NCBI RefSeq assembly: GCF_010560025.1 | Contig: NZ_SAIY01000002.1 | Location: 248,001 to 312,000, forward strand | Source: Verrucosispora sioxanthis | GTDB lineage: Bacteria; Actinomycetota; Actinomycetes; Mycobacteriales; Micromonosporaceae | Direction of reading: 5' to 3' | Length of the DNA stretch: 64,000 nucleotides | In this document: positions 27,086 through 35,872 of the stretch, in pieces | Numbering within the stretch: position 1 is the stretch's first letter | Layout: each line of letters opens with the position of its first letter | The notes under the pieces: generated by a model | The model's input: only the letters and a program-made list of their open reading frames with translations | What the model was told of the DNA's origin: nothing | The model's database searches: none | Position numbers and translations under genes: made by a program

Positions 27086-27143
27086 CAACTTCGGGGATGG
27101 TGCTGCCTCGCGCGCGCGAGACCCGGCACTATCCCCGAAGTTG
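27086..27143. repeat. Intergenic inverted repeat (REP-like)
   Basis: CAACTTCGGGGATGGTGC (27086-27103) and GCACTATCCCCGAAGTTG (27126-27143) pair over 18 positions with one mismatch around 22 nt. Related half-sites (GCACTTTCCCCGAAT and the reverse of CCCCGATAGTGC) occur at 19046-19105, so this looks like a dispersed intergenic element of this genome. Confidence 0.55.
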
Positions 27144-27210
27144 TCCGGATCAACCGCCACGGGCGCGGCCTGGCGGTGCGGCGATGAGGTGGTTGGTAGC
27201 GTCGGACGGC

Positions 27211-27610
27211 GTGACGATGCCCCGACCCGGTCAGGATCCAGACGACCCGTGGCGCCGGCCCGACTCCGGCGACGGGTCCTCCTCCGGCCCTCCGGCGGAG
27301 CACGTCCCGGCACCGGTCGACGCCAGTCAGCCCCCGCCGCCGGGCCCGTCCGGATCCGGCCCGCTTTCCACCGTTGCCTCGGGCGGGCCGGGCGGCTACA
27401 GCGGGCCGCCACCCACCACCGCTCCGCCGCCCGGTTGGCGCCCCGGTGCACCTGCGGGCAGCGCCGCCCCGCCAGCTGCCGGCTCAGGACATGGCCAGCC
27501 TGGACGCGCAGGAGCAGCGGGCACAGCGGGTCACCTGGGCCGTCGGCGCGGTCGCCGGAGCCGTGCTGGTGGTGCTGACCTGTCTGCTCTGCACCCGGCT
27601 GCTGTTCTGA
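27211..27610 (+). CDS. Pro-rich single-pass membrane protein (frame-disrupted)
   Basis: GTG start at 27211. About 85 residues of Pro/Gly/Ser-rich disordered sequence lead to a C-terminal section, DMASLDAQEQRAQRVTW, and one membrane helix (AVGAVAGAVLVVLTCLLCTRLLF) that ends the protein. The Pro-rich part and the helix are in different frames, joined by a single-base change around 27460-27470 in a CCGCCCCGCC run. No family is recognised. A tail-anchored or type II topology is likely. Confidence 0.6.
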
Positions 27611-27663
27611 GCAGGCACCCGGGCGTGACGGCGGGCGTACCAGCTCGGGACGGCCGTGGCGGC

Positions 27664-28149
27664 CTACTCGTAGGTGTTGCCCCAGACCATCTCGGCACCC
27701 GAGTGGCCGCTGAGCCAGACGTAGACGAGGGCCGCGACGCCCAGCCCCAGCACCACGACCGACAGCACCGCCGGCACCCAGCCGGGCAGCTTCGGCGCCC
27801 GAGGATGGCCGCTCGTGGCGACGAGCAGCAGGATGACCGCCAGGCCGAGTCCAAGCGTGACGAGGAACAGCACGTCGCCGTGCGCCGCGTGCTCGTTGAT
27901 CTTGTCGAGGATCTCGCCGGAGAAGCCCCGCTCGATCTGCCGGGCCTGCAGCGCCTCACCGGACTCCGTGGCGACCCAAGCGGTGATCGGCGCGACCACC
28001 GCCAGGACCGCCACCGCCCAGTCCAGTCGGGCGCGGAACCGGGGCAGCACGATGTACGCGAGGGCGAGCAGCACCAGCAGCGGCACCAACACGACTACGG
28101 CGTGTACGACCAGTACGTGCAGGGGCAGGCCCAGCGCCTTCTCGAACAT
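27664..28149 (-). CDS. DUF2231 family membrane protein
   Basis: 161 residues with four membrane helices and the opening LGLPLHVLVVHAVVVLVPLL, which fits the DUF2231 signature of a His-containing first helix (LPLHxxxVH) in putative haem or redox-linked membrane proteins. A second His region (NEHAAHGDVLFLV) lies between helices 2 and 3. Start is the ATG at 28149 with GGAGG at 5 nt; the GTG two codons earlier overlaps that site. Function is not established for the family. Confidence 0.82.
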   Translation of the reverse strand: MFEKALGLPLHVLVVHAVVVLVPLLVLLALAYIVLPRFRARLDWAVAVLAVVAPITAWVATESGEALQARQIERGFSGEILDKINEHAAHGDVLFLVTLGLGLAVILLLVATSGHPRAPKLPGWVPAVLSVVVLGLGVAALVYVWLSGHSGAEMVWGNTYE

Positions 28150-28276
28150 CGGCACCTCCGAGAGTGATCGTGAATGTCAGCGTACGGGCCCGTGCTTGAT
28201 CCGCCCAACGCCCTGATGCTCCACACGCAGGCCCGACCAGACAGGTTCACGTCGGTTCGCGTGGCACCCTTGACAG

Positions 28277-29143
28277 GTGGAAACCGTCGACGTCGGCCTG
28301 TTCGGTCCCGCCTCGGTCACCTGGAAGCTGCACCAGGAGCCGATCCTGTTCGTCGCCGGCCTGCGCTCGCTCTACCTCCAGGCGCTGCACCCACGGGCCA
28401 TGGCCGGGGTGGCTCAGAACAGCAACTACCGTCAGGACGCCTGGGGGCGTCTGATCCGCACCGCCGACTACGTGGGTACCACCGTCTACGGCACCACCAA
28501 TGAGGCGGAGCAGGCCGGCCAGCGACTGCGTCGGCGGCACGCCCGGATGACCGCGGTCGACCCCGGCACCGGCGAACGGTTCCGGATCGACGAACCGGAC
28601 CTGCTCCGCTGGGTCCACGTCACCGAGGTGGAGTCGTTCCTCGACACCGCACGGCGGGCCGGCGTACCGCTGGACGCCGACGAGGTGGACCGCTACTACA
28701 CCGAGCAGCGGCGTACCGCCGCCCTCGTCGGGCTGGCGCCCGAGACCGTGCCCGGCACCGCCGCCGAGGTGGCCGAGTACTACCGGCGGGTCCGGCCAGA
28801 GCTGCGGATGACCCGGGAGGCCGCCGAGACCGCCCTGTTCCTGACCGCGCCACCCCTGCCCTGGAAGCTCAGTCTGCCGGCCCGGATCGGGCTGAACCTC
28901 GGCCCGCCCCGGTGGGCGTACCTCGGCATCGCCGGCACCGCGCTCGCCCTGCTGCCACCGTGGGCACGGCGGCTGTACGGCGGGCTGGGCCTGCCGACCA
29001 CCGCGCTGTCGGCCGACGTGACGGTACGCGCGCTGCGGCTCGCACTCACCGCCCTGCCCCGCGACTGGCGGGAGAGCCCGATGCAGCGCGCCGCCAAGGA
29101 ACGCGCGGCGCGACTCACCGCCGCCACTCCCTCCACCACCTGA
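28277..29143 (+). CDS. Oxygenase MpaB family protein (DUF2236)
   Basis: 288 residues of the MpaB/latex-clearing-protein superfamily, haem b enzymes some of which cleave isoprenoid chains. Seen: the opening ALHPRAMAGVAQNSNY, in which HPRAMAGV holds the conserved His, the RHARM segment, and LLRWVHVTEVESFL, where the WVH is the second expected ligand region. There is no signal peptide, so it is cytoplasmic. The substrate is unknown. GTG start at 28277. It stands alone between the divergent DUF2231 gene and the convergent nuclease gene. Confidence 0.88.
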   Translation: METVDVGLFGPASVTWKLHQEPILFVAGLRSLYLQALHPRAMAGVAQNSNYRQDAWGRLIRTADYVGTTVYGTTNEAEQAGQRLRRRHARMTAVDPGTGERFRIDEPDLLRWVHVTEVESFLDTARRAGVPLDADEVDRYYTEQRRTAALVGLAPETVPGTAAEVAEYYRRVRPELRMTREAAETALFLTAPPLPWKLSLPARIGLNLGPPRWAYLGIAGTALALLPPWARRLYGGLGLPTTALSADVTVRALRLALTALPRDWRESPMQRAAKERAARLTAATPSTT

Positions 29144-29168
29144 CGCACGGCGGGAGGTCGATCGCGGA

Positions 29169-30104
29169 TCAGTCCTCCGTCGTCGGTGCGGCGAAGCGTT
29201 CCACGGCGGCCCACGGCTCCTTGCCCGGTAGGGCGGAACCCGTGGGGCAGATGCGCCGGTAGTCGCACCAGCCGCAGCGCGGGCCGGGGGCGGTCGGAAA
29301 GACGTCGTCCGGATCAGCACCGTCGGCGACCGACCGCTCGGCGGCCATGATGTCGCGGGCGGTCTCCTCCGCGCGAGTCACCTGCCGCGCCAACGACTCG
29401 ACACTGTGCTCGTGCGCGGCGACGGTGCCGCTCGGCAGATGGTGCAGCTCGACCCGGCGGCACGGCCGGCGGAACACCCGCTCGGCCGCGTACGCGTACA
29501 GCGCCAACGCCTGCGAACCGCGCGCGTCGTCGCCGTCCAACCCGGAGCGGCCGGTCTTGTAGTCGACGATGACCAACTCGGGCCCCTGCGGGCCGGGCCG
29601 CGAGTCGATCCGGTCGGCACGGCCGTTGAAGGCCAGCACCCCGGTCTTCACCGCCACCACGCGCTCCACCCCGATCGGCTCGTCGGCCGGGTCCAGCCCG
29701 GCGACGTACGCCTCCAGCCAGCCGAGGGCCCGCCGGTAGGACTCGCGCTCCTGCTCGTCGTCGCGGTAACCCTCGCGTACCCAGGTGCTCTTGAGCAGCG
29801 TCGGCAGCACTTCGGGGCGACGTCGATCGGCGGGCAACGCGTACCAGTTCTTCAGGGCGGTGTGCACGCTGGCGCCGAGCGAGTTGTGCGCCCAGGGCGG
29901 GCCCTTCGGCGGTGCCGGGCGATCGACGTAGGAGTAGCGGTAACGCCGTGGACAGTCGGCGTAGGCACCCAGGCGGCTCGGGGTGCAGACGAACAGCCGC
30001 TCCGGCATGCCCTCGAAGCCGAGCTGCTCGGGCTGCGCGTCGCGGGGCCGGGGCGGGCGGCCACCGGCGGCGGGTCGTCCGGCTGGAGAGGCTCGTCGCA
30101 CCAC
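29169..30104 (-). CDS. RecB-family (PD-(D/E)XK) nuclease with Fe-S cluster motif
   Basis: 311 residues. The nuclease core shows GASVHTALKNW, FNGRADRID (catalytic Asp), ELVIVDYKTG (Asp and Lys of the motif) and QALALYAYA. One Cys early (YADCPRRYRYSY) and three late (CGWCDYRRICPTG) form the four-Cys iron-sulfur site of Cas4/AddB-type nucleases. It is probably a stand-alone DNA repair exonuclease; no cas genes are near. The start is uncertain among adjacent GTG codons at 30104 and 30101 after AGGATCAG. It lies 40 nt downstream of marC in a minus-strand run. Confidence 0.9.
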   Translation of the reverse strand: MVRRASPAGRPAAGGRPPRPRDAQPEQLGFEGMPERLFVCTPSRLGAYADCPRRYRYSYVDRPAPPKGPPWAHNSLGASVHTALKNWYALPADRRRPEVLPTLLKSTWVREGYRDDEQERESYRRALGWLEAYVAGLDPADEPIGVERVVAVKTGVLAFNGRADRIDSRPGPQGPELVIVDYKTGRSGLDGDDARGSQALALYAYAAERVFRRPCRRVELHHLPSGTVAAHEHSVESLARQVTRAEETARDIMAAERSVADGADPDDVFPTAPGPRCGWCDYRRICPTGSALPGKEPWAAVERFAAPTTED

Positions 30105-30144
30105 CTGATCCTGCCATCCACCCCCGACAGACCGGGCGAGCCGG

Positions 30145-30759
30145 TCAGCCGGCACCGTTGTACTGGGCCACGAACGCCGCGATCGCGTCCGCGATGAGCT
30201 GTACGGCGATCGCCGCCAGCAGCAGGCCGGCGATCCGGGTGAGCACCTCGATGCCGCCCGGACGCAGCACCTTCACGATGCCGCCGGAGAACCGCAGCAC
30301 GATCCAGACGGTGAGCATCACCGCGACGATGGCGGCGGCGATCGCGGAGAAGTCGGCGGGTCCGTCACCCTGCTGCACGAAGAGCATCGTCGCCACGATC
30401 GCGCCGGGCCCGGCCAGCAGCGGCGTGCCCAGCGGCACCAGGGCGATGTTGGCGGTGGCCTGCTTGGTCGGGTCGTCGGTCTTGCCGGTCAGCAGTTCCA
30501 ACGCGACCAGGATCAGCAGCAGCCCACCGGCGGCCTGCAACGCGGGCAGGTCGACGTGCAGGTAGGCCAGCAGCGTCTGTCCTGCCACCGCGAAGATCAC
30601 GATCACGCCCAGCGCCAGCGCGACCGCCTGCCAGGCGGCCCGGTTGCGCTCCCGCGCGGACAGCGGTCCGGTCAACGCCAGAAAGATCGGCATCATGCCG
30701 GGCGGGTCGACGATCACCAGCAGGGTCACGAAGACCTCGCCGAAGAGCTTGAGATCCAC
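30145..30759 (-). CDS. MarC family integral membrane protein
   Basis: 204 residues with six membrane helices. Family motifs: FVTLLVIVDPPGMMPIFLAL near the N terminus, where VIVDPPG is diagnostic, and ALVPLGTPLLAGPGAI in the middle. MarC/YchE proteins are membrane proteins of uncertain function, no longer tied to multiple antibiotic resistance. GTG start at 30759. It lies 41 nt downstream of the PHP gene. Confidence 0.93.
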   Translation of the reverse strand: MDLKLFGEVFVTLLVIVDPPGMMPIFLALTGPLSARERNRAAWQAVALALGVIVIFAVAGQTLLAYLHVDLPALQAAGGLLLILVALELLTGKTDDPTKQATANIALVPLGTPLLAGPGAIVATMLFVQQGDGPADFSAIAAAIVAVMLTVWIVLRFSGGIVKVLRPGGIEVLTRIAGLLLAAIAVQLIADAIAAFVAQYNGAG

Positions 30760-30799
30760 CCGGTCACCGTAGCCGTGCCGGTCGGCGTCGAAACCCAGG

Positions 30800-31660
30800 T
30801 CAGCCCGAAGCGACCTCGGTCACCCCGGAGGATGCCGCCACGATCCGTTCGTACGCGTCGACACCGGTGGTGAAGGCACCCAGCCGTACCGTCTTGTGAC
30901 TGCCGTGAAAGTCCGAGGAGCCGGTCACCAGTAGACCCAGCTCGGCCGCGAGACCGCGTACGTGGTCCCGCTCGCCGGGTGAATGGTCCTCGTGGTCGGC
31001 CTCCAGCCCGACCAGTCCCGCCGCGGCCAGGTCGGCGATCAGCTCGTCCGGCACGATCCGGCCACGCCGGCTGGCCCGGGGATGGGCGAACACCGGCACG
31101 CCGCCGGCCGCCCGGATCAGCCGGACGGCCCGGAACACGTCGGTGTCCTCCTTCGGCAGCCGGTACCGCTGACCAAGCCAGTCCGGCCCGAACGCCTCGG
31201 TGGTGGTGGCAACGAGCCCGGCCCGGATGAGCGCCTGAGCGATGTGCGGCCGGCCCACCGTCCCGCCACCGGCCAGCGCCAGGATCTCCGGCCAGTGCAC
31301 GTCGATGCCGTCGGCACGCAGCAGGTCCACCGTGCGTTCGCCCCGGGCCAACCGCGCCGCCCGCACCCTGGTCAGCTCGGCCACCAGTTCCGGATGCGCC
31401 GGGTCGAAGAGGTACGCCAGCAGGTGCAGCGGCACCGGCGGCTGTTCACCGTCCCACCGGCAGGAAAGCTCCGCGCCACGGACCAGCCGCAGCCCGGTCG
31501 GCAGGGCACGCAGTGCCGGCTCCCAGCCGTCGGTGGTGTCGTGGTCCGTGATCGCCACCACGTCCAGTCCCGCCGTCGCGGCAGCGCGCATCAGCTCGGC
31601 CGGGCGGAGAGTGCCGTCACTGGCCGTGGAGTGTGTGTGCAGATCGATCCGGGAGGTCAT
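30800..31660 (-). CDS. PHP domain phosphoesterase (TrpH/YciV-like)
   Basis: 286 residues with the PHP metal-binding set: DLHTHSTASDG, AITDHDTTDGW, RGAELSC, FAHPRAS and TGSSDFHGSHK. This pattern matches TrpH/YciV, which are 3',5'-nucleotide bisphosphatases or 5'-3' RNA exonucleases (RNase AM). It is soluble. ATG at 31660 (MTSRID). It lies 24 nt downstream of the gene for the sigma-factor partner and is probably cotranscribed with marC. Confidence 0.92.
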   Translation of the reverse strand: MTSRIDLHTHSTASDGTLRPAELMRAAATAGLDVVAITDHDTTDGWEPALRALPTGLRLVRGAELSCRWDGEQPPVPLHLLAYLFDPAHPELVAELTRVRAARLARGERTVDLLRADGIDVHWPEILALAGGGTVGRPHIAQALIRAGLVATTTEAFGPDWLGQRYRLPKEDTDVFRAVRLIRAAGGVPVFAHPRASRRGRIVPDELIADLAAAGLVGLEADHEDHSPGERDHVRGLAAELGLLVTGSSDFHGSHKTVRLGAFTTGVDAYERIVAASSGVTEVASG

Positions 31661-31684
31661 CGCCCGCAGTCACCGGTCGCCCGG

Positions 31685-32947
31685 TCAGCCACCGCTCACC
31701 ACCACCGGTAGCTCACCGGCAGGCACGCCGGGCAGGGCGGTCGGCGCGGCGGGACGGCCCGCGACGACCCGGTCGACGGCCACCCGCACCAGGCCACCGG
31801 CGGCGTCGGCGTAGTAGGCCGTGTCCTCGGTGCGCCAGACCACGGTGCCGGTCATCGGCGGTCCCGCCGGCCGTACCGCGGTGGGCTTGTCGAACGTGAC
31901 CAGGTCCACCAGCAGCGCCGAGTCGACCCCCGCCGACCGCCCGTTGACCAGCAGCCAGCGCCCGTCCGGCGACACCGCACCCAGGCCGTCGCCGGCCGTC
32001 TCCGGCCCACAGTCAGGCCGGCTGGGTGCCAGATCCCGGGCCGGGTCGAGCAGGGTCAGGCAGGTGGGCAGCCCGACGCCCGGGGTGGTCCCACCAACCA
32101 GGCGTCCATCGGGCAGCGCGCCGAAGATGTGAGTGCTGGCTCGGTCACCGCCCAGGTCCAGCGAACCGGGTCGCAGGGGCCACAGCACGTGCCCGGGACG
32201 GTCGGGCGCCAACCTGACCAGCACCGCCCCGTTGACGAACCGCAGCGGCACCGCCTCGGCCGGTGCCTCGGCTCGTACGGTGTCGGCGAGTTCACCGTCG
32301 ACGATCCCGGCGACGGCCAGCACCGTGCCCTGCTTCCAGGCGACCTGCCGGCCCTCCGCATCCAGAACGATCTCGTCGGCACCGGCCAGCAGCACCTGCG
32401 CCGTGCCGTCCGCGGCCACCGCCCACAGGAACCGTCCGGCCAGGGTCGGTGCCCCGACGGCCAACCAGCCACGCCCGTCGGTGAGCCGGTGCACCCGTTC
32501 CACCTCGCCGATGCCGAGCAGCGGCACCCGTCGACCCTGCGCGGTGGCGATCGAGTCGTCGATCAACAGGTCGACCTCGGCGATCGGGGCCGCGGTGTCC
32601 GGCCCGGGTGGCGCGGTGACGCGCTCGACGAGCGGCCGCTGGTCGGGGTCACCGATCACCACCGTCCCGCCCGCCGGCGGCCGGTTGTCGCGCACGTGCA
32701 GGCTGCCCACGCTGACCGTCACGACCACCAGCACGGCCAGGCCCATCCCGGCCAGGGTGCGGCGACGTTGGATCCGGTCGGCCCGGCGGATCGCCACGCC
32801 GGCCGGGTCGACGGCGACCGCGCGCGTCACGGCCGCCCGCCGGGACAGCATCTCCCGGAGGGCGCCTTCAAGCTCGTCGGACGGCACGTCCAATTGACGA
32901 TCCGGGAACCGGCTCTGGTTGTCATGAGCTGCCGGTTTCCGCTTCAC
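31685..32947 (-). CDS. Membrane-anchored beta-propeller-like protein, probable sigma-factor partner
   Basis: 420 residues. About 65 cytoplasmic residues (LEGALREMLSRRAA) precede one membrane helix, TLAGMGLAVLVVVTVSVGSL, and ~330 outside residues of repeated strand-rich units (DGRGWLAVG, DGTAQVLLAG, DGRLVGGT, DGRWLLVNG) suggesting a propeller. The GTG start overlaps the sigma-factor stop by 4 nt (GTGA). That layout, with the sigma gene first, is usual for membrane regulators of ECF sigma factors, but no HxxxCxxC zinc anti-sigma motif is present, so the anti-sigma role is inference from position and topology. Confidence 0.75.
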   Translation of the reverse strand: MKRKPAAHDNQSRFPDRQLDVPSDELEGALREMLSRRAAVTRAVAVDPAGVAIRRADRIQRRRTLAGMGLAVLVVVTVSVGSLHVRDNRPPAGGTVVIGDPDQRPLVERVTAPPGPDTAAPIAEVDLLIDDSIATAQGRRVPLLGIGEVERVHRLTDGRGWLAVGAPTLAGRFLWAVAADGTAQVLLAGADEIVLDAEGRQVAWKQGTVLAVAGIVDGELADTVRAEAPAEAVPLRFVNGAVLVRLAPDRPGHVLWPLRPGSLDLGGDRASTHIFGALPDGRLVGGTTPGVGLPTCLTLLDPARDLAPSRPDCGPETAGDGLGAVSPDGRWLLVNGRSAGVDSALLVDLVTFDKPTAVRPAGPPMTGTVVWRTEDTAYYADAAGGLVRVAVDRVVAGRPAAPTALPGVPAGELPVVVSGG

Positions 32948-33747
32948 CGCCGCTCTCCGACCAGCGCGCCGGGCTGCGCTGCCGCCGGTCCGGGTGCCGA
33001 TGCGGGGTTGTCACGCCCGTCGGCCCCGGCCGAGGCGGGCGTGCCGCGCGAGGAGATCCGGTCAGGCGAGGCCGTCGCACCGCCGACACCGGCGCCAAGG
33101 GCCGGGACAACCCCGCCGGTGGCTGTGCCAGCGGGCCGGCGCCGGGCGGCCCGCACCGGACGCCCGGCGTCCTCCGGTTGCGGACTTCCGGGCCCGGTCC
33201 GGTCGGCCGACCGCTCGGTTGACTCCGACCTGCCGGCACGCAGGCCGAAGGGTTCCTCCGCGCCGATGCGTCGACGCAACGTGGCCAGCGCCCGGGAGGT
33301 CTGACTCTTCACGGTGCCCGGCGAGATGTCGAGCATGGCGGCGGTCTGTGCCTCCGACATGTCCTCGTAGAAGCGCAGCACCAGCACCGCGCGCTGCCGG
33401 GCGGGCAGGGCCCTCAGATGCCGCCAGAGCACGTCCCGGTCCAACTGGCGTTCGAGTTCGTCCGTGGCGGCCTGCTCGGGCAGCACCTCGGTCGGACGCT
33501 CGCCGTGCCAGCGACGCCGCCACCAACTCGTCGAGGTGTTCACCATGACTCGTCGGGTGTAGGGCTCGATCGCCTCGATCCCACCCAGCCGCTTCCACGC
33601 CAGGTACGTCTTGGTCAGCGCGGTCTGGACAAGATCCTCGGCCGTGCCCCAGTCGCCGGTGAGCAGGTACGCGGTCCGCAGCAGGGCACCGGAGCGGGCC
33701 GCGACGAAGTCGCGGAACTCCTCCTCCAGCGCGTTGCTGCTGGCCAC
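32944..33747 (-). CDS. SigE-family ECF RNA polymerase sigma factor
   Basis: 267 residues. Region 2 is seen in LRTAYLLTGDWGTAEDLVQ with ALTKTYLAWKR, and region 4 in LPARQRAVLVLRFYEDMSEAQT with SPGTVKSQTSRALATLR. This is the SigE-like group common in actinobacteria. After region 4 there is an unusual ~90-residue Pro/Ala/Gly/Arg-rich tail with no domain. Start is the GTG at 33747 behind GGAGGTG. It is translationally coupled to the membrane protein downstream. No clear autoregulated ECF promoter was found in the 100 nt upstream. Confidence 0.92.
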   Translation of the reverse strand: MASSNALEEEFRDFVAARSGALLRTAYLLTGDWGTAEDLVQTALTKTYLAWKRLGGIEAIEPYTRRVMVNTSTSWWRRRWHGERPTEVLPEQAATDELERQLDRDVLWRHLRALPARQRAVLVLRFYEDMSEAQTAAMLDISPGTVKSQTSRALATLRRRIGAEEPFGLRAGRSESTERSADRTGPGSPQPEDAGRPVRAARRRPAGTATGGVVPALGAGVGGATASPDRISSRGTPASAGADGRDNPASAPGPAAAQPGALVGERR

Positions 33748-33849
33748 ACACCACCTCCGTGCCTGATCCTGCCGCAGCCTGCCACAGCGGGACCAGCGGG
33801 TCGAGGACGGAAGGTGCCGCAATATCTCCGATGTTCGGTCGAGAAAGTT

Positions 33850-34725
33850 TCAGGCTCCGTCGTCGGCCTTGGCCTCGTCCTGCTCCTTGCCCAACCGGGC
33901 CTCGACCGCCTGCGGCTCGTACATCTCCTCGACGACGCGCAGATAGAGCTCGTTGGGGTTGGGCAGGTTCTTGACTTCACGCAGCGCCTGCTCCTGACCG
34001 GCGGACTCCAGCACGAAGGTGCCGTAGTTGAGCGCCCGGCCCGCCGGCGACTGTTCGTACTTCATGTCGGTCACCCGGGTCAACGGCATCATCGCCACGT
34101 GCCGGGTGATGATGCCGTTGACCACCATGACCCGCTTGTTGGTCAGGATGAAGCGGTCGTACCACCAGTCGGCGACCCGCCACGCCACCCAGCCCATCAC
34201 CGCGAACCAGAGCAGCACCGCGATCGTGGTGAGCGCGCCGACGTCCTGACCGGCGAGGAAGCCGGAAAGGTAGCCGAGCACGAAGGTCGCTGCGACACCG
34301 ACGATGATCGGGGTGGCGAGGTGAACCCAGTGCCGCTTCCACTCGCCCCGGTACCGCTCGGTCGGGAACAGGTACCGGGCCACCAACGAGCTGGGCTCGT
34401 CCTCCAGCGGCAGCACCCGACGTGGGGTGGCGCCGCTGGCATCGGCGCGCAGGCCGGCCAACTCCTCCTCGGAGATCTCCGGGGGGAGGTAACCGGCCTC
34501 CGGATCGCGCACCCAGGCCCGTCCGGACCGGCCTTCGCCGGCGTACCCCGGGCCGTCGCCGTAACCGACGTCGTCGGAGAAGGACGGACCGTCGGAGGGG
34601 CGAGGGCCGGCACCGTAGCCCGGCCCGTCGTCGGGATCGATTCGAGGAATCGGCTCTGTGTCGCGTTCCCGGCGGGCCCGGTCGGGATCGTCGGGATCGA
34701 AGGGTGGGCCGGAGGGGCTTCCCAT
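33850..34725 (-). CDS. PH-domain (bPH2/DUF304) membrane protein
   Basis: 291 residues. The first ~95 are acidic, Gly/Pro/Asp-rich and disordered. Two adjacent membrane helices (LATPIIVGVAATFVLGYLSG and IAVLLWFAVMGWVAWRVA) follow, then a bacterial PH domain with RFILTNKRVMVVNGI and MPLTRVTDM, the bPH2 signature. The C-terminal tail is charged. The role is unknown; such proteins often organise membrane stress complexes. It lies 6 nt downstream of a 52-codon membrane gene. Confidence 0.85.
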   Translation of the reverse strand: MGSPSGPPFDPDDPDRARRERDTEPIPRIDPDDGPGYGAGPRPSDGPSFSDDVGYGDGPGYAGEGRSGRAWVRDPEAGYLPPEISEEELAGLRADASGATPRRVLPLEDEPSSLVARYLFPTERYRGEWKRHWVHLATPIIVGVAATFVLGYLSGFLAGQDVGALTTIAVLLWFAVMGWVAWRVADWWYDRFILTNKRVMVVNGIITRHVAMMPLTRVTDMKYEQSPAGRALNYGTFVLESAGQEQALREVKNLPNPNELYLRVVEEMYEPQAVEARLGKEQDEAKADDGA

Positions 34726-34731
34726 CGGAGG

Positions 34732-34890
34732 CTAGGCGACCAGTGAGGTGAAGAAGTCGCCGAAGCCCTGGGCGATGTCCATGATGCCGCCGCCCAGCGA
34801 CTTGAACACGTCCGCGGCGGAATTTGGCCGGTAGGCGACAAAGAAGATCAAGAATGCGATTCCGGCCCAGGTGAGGACCTTCTTGACCAT
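34732..34890 (-). CDS. Small single-pass membrane protein, 52 aa
   Basis: ATG at 34888-34890, stop TAG at 34732. The peptide is MVKKVLTWAGIAFLIFFVAY, an N-terminal membrane helix, then a soluble amphipathic stretch ending in DIAQGFGDFFTSLVA. Good codon bias, a purine-rich site (AGAGGATGG) and tight linkage to the PH-domain gene support it as real. Similar short proteins accompany this PH-protein type in other actinobacteria as far as I recall; the function is unknown. Confidence 0.7.
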   Translation of the reverse strand: MVKKVLTWAGIAFLIFFVAYRPNSAADVFKSLGGGIMDIAQGFGDFFTSLVA

Positions 34891-35006
34891 GGCGGGCCAT
34901 CCTCTCGCGCGGCGCCGGGTCCCATTACCGCAGCGGCACCCAGAGTATCAGCGTGGTGTCTTACCGTGAATATCTGCGTCCGTTCTCCGACATTCCGGGA
35001 GACTTG

Positions 35007-35702
35007 TCAAGCCTTCCCGTGCAGGTACGGAGATGGAGCGCCGTACACGAGCTCGGACGGCGTCCACTCGACCAGGTCGTGCAGCAGCACGTCCTCGGCG
35101 AGCAGATGCCCCGCACTCGCCGGCCAGGCTATCGCATAGAGCCACATTCCCCGAGCCTCGCCGGCGTACGCGCTTCGATCTGGTAGCGAGTTCACCAGCC
35201 ACAGTGGAGTCGGGTGACCGGCCACCCTGATCCCGGCGCGTCCGACATGGCCGGGATGCCCCGGGCCGGGGTCGGTCAGCGCCTCGACCAGTTCCGGTCC
35301 GGCGTCCGGCCCGGGCACTCCGGCGTATCGCGTACCCAGCCCCACGCCGGGCTCCTCGGCTACGAAGACCAGATCCGCCGGGCCACCACCCAACGGCGCC
35401 GGCCCGGCGCAGGCGACCACCGTGGCCCGCACTCCGAGCCGATCGTCGCCGGCCCACGCCACGCCGGTCGTGGTCCAGCCCGGCGGCAGCGGCCACGGAC
35501 ACCACAGCGGAACCGCCGGCTGCTGCGGCTGGGCGGCGGCCCGGATGTGGTCGACCACGCTGGCCACGATCTCCGCGCCGATGTGCTCGGGCACGCGCAG
35601 GGGCGCGACCGGCCCGCAGTCGGGGCAGCGGGATTCCGGATGCATCAGATCCGGTGGCCGGACCGACCCCCCACATCTGGGACAACTCACCGCAACCGTC
35701 AC
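35007..35702 (-). CDS. DUF6758-type protein with N-terminal zinc ribbon
   Basis: 231 residues. It opens with SCPRCGGSVRPPDLMH then SRCPDCGPVAPL, two CxxC pairs of a zinc ribbon, followed by a soluble alpha/beta domain with PLPPGWTTTGVAWAGDD and a C-terminal LLAEDVLLHDLVEWTPSELV. The pattern matches the actinobacterial family of unknown function DUF6758. The start is taken as GTG at 35702 behind GGTGGAG; longer in-frame extension upstream is low-complexity Gly. A C-rich spacer and an inverted repeat separate it from trmH-like gene downstream of the window order. Confidence 0.8.
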   Translation of the reverse strand: MTVAVSCPRCGGSVRPPDLMHPESRCPDCGPVAPLRVPEHIGAEIVASVVDHIRAAAQPQQPAVPLWCPWPLPPGWTTTGVAWAGDDRLGVRATVVACAGPAPLGGGPADLVFVAEEPGVGLGTRYAGVPGPDAGPELVEALTDPGPGHPGHVGRAGIRVAGHPTPLWLVNSLPDRSAYAGEARGMWLYAIAWPASAGHLLAEDVLLHDLVEWTPSELVYGAPSPYLHGKA

Positions 35703-35800
35703 CACTCCACCGTCACCCCCCAACCGCCCCCCGTCAACCCCACTCCCCCGATTCCCCCACCCCACCACCCGTCCCCACCCGCGTCCCCCACCCGAGCGAT

Positions 35801-35849
35801 CATGAAGTTGTCATCTCGCTCCTCGGCGTGTCGCGACAACAACTTCATG
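35801..35849. repeat. Inverted repeat in the TrmH/DUF6758 gap
   Basis: CATGAAGTTGT (35801-35811) and ACAACTTCATG (35839-35849) are perfect 11-bp arms around 27 nt (TCATCTCGCTCCTCGGCGTG region). It sits in a 170-nt gap that otherwise holds a C-rich, G-poor stretch (35705-35795). The arms differ from the element at 27086, so it is a second repeat type. Confidence 0.55.
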
Positions 35850-35872
35850 GTCAACAGCAGTGGAGGGTGGGG

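Noticed and set aside
29169..30104. Cas4 of a CRISPR system
   Set aside because: The Fe-S nuclease layout is Cas4-like, but no repeat array or other cas gene is in the window.
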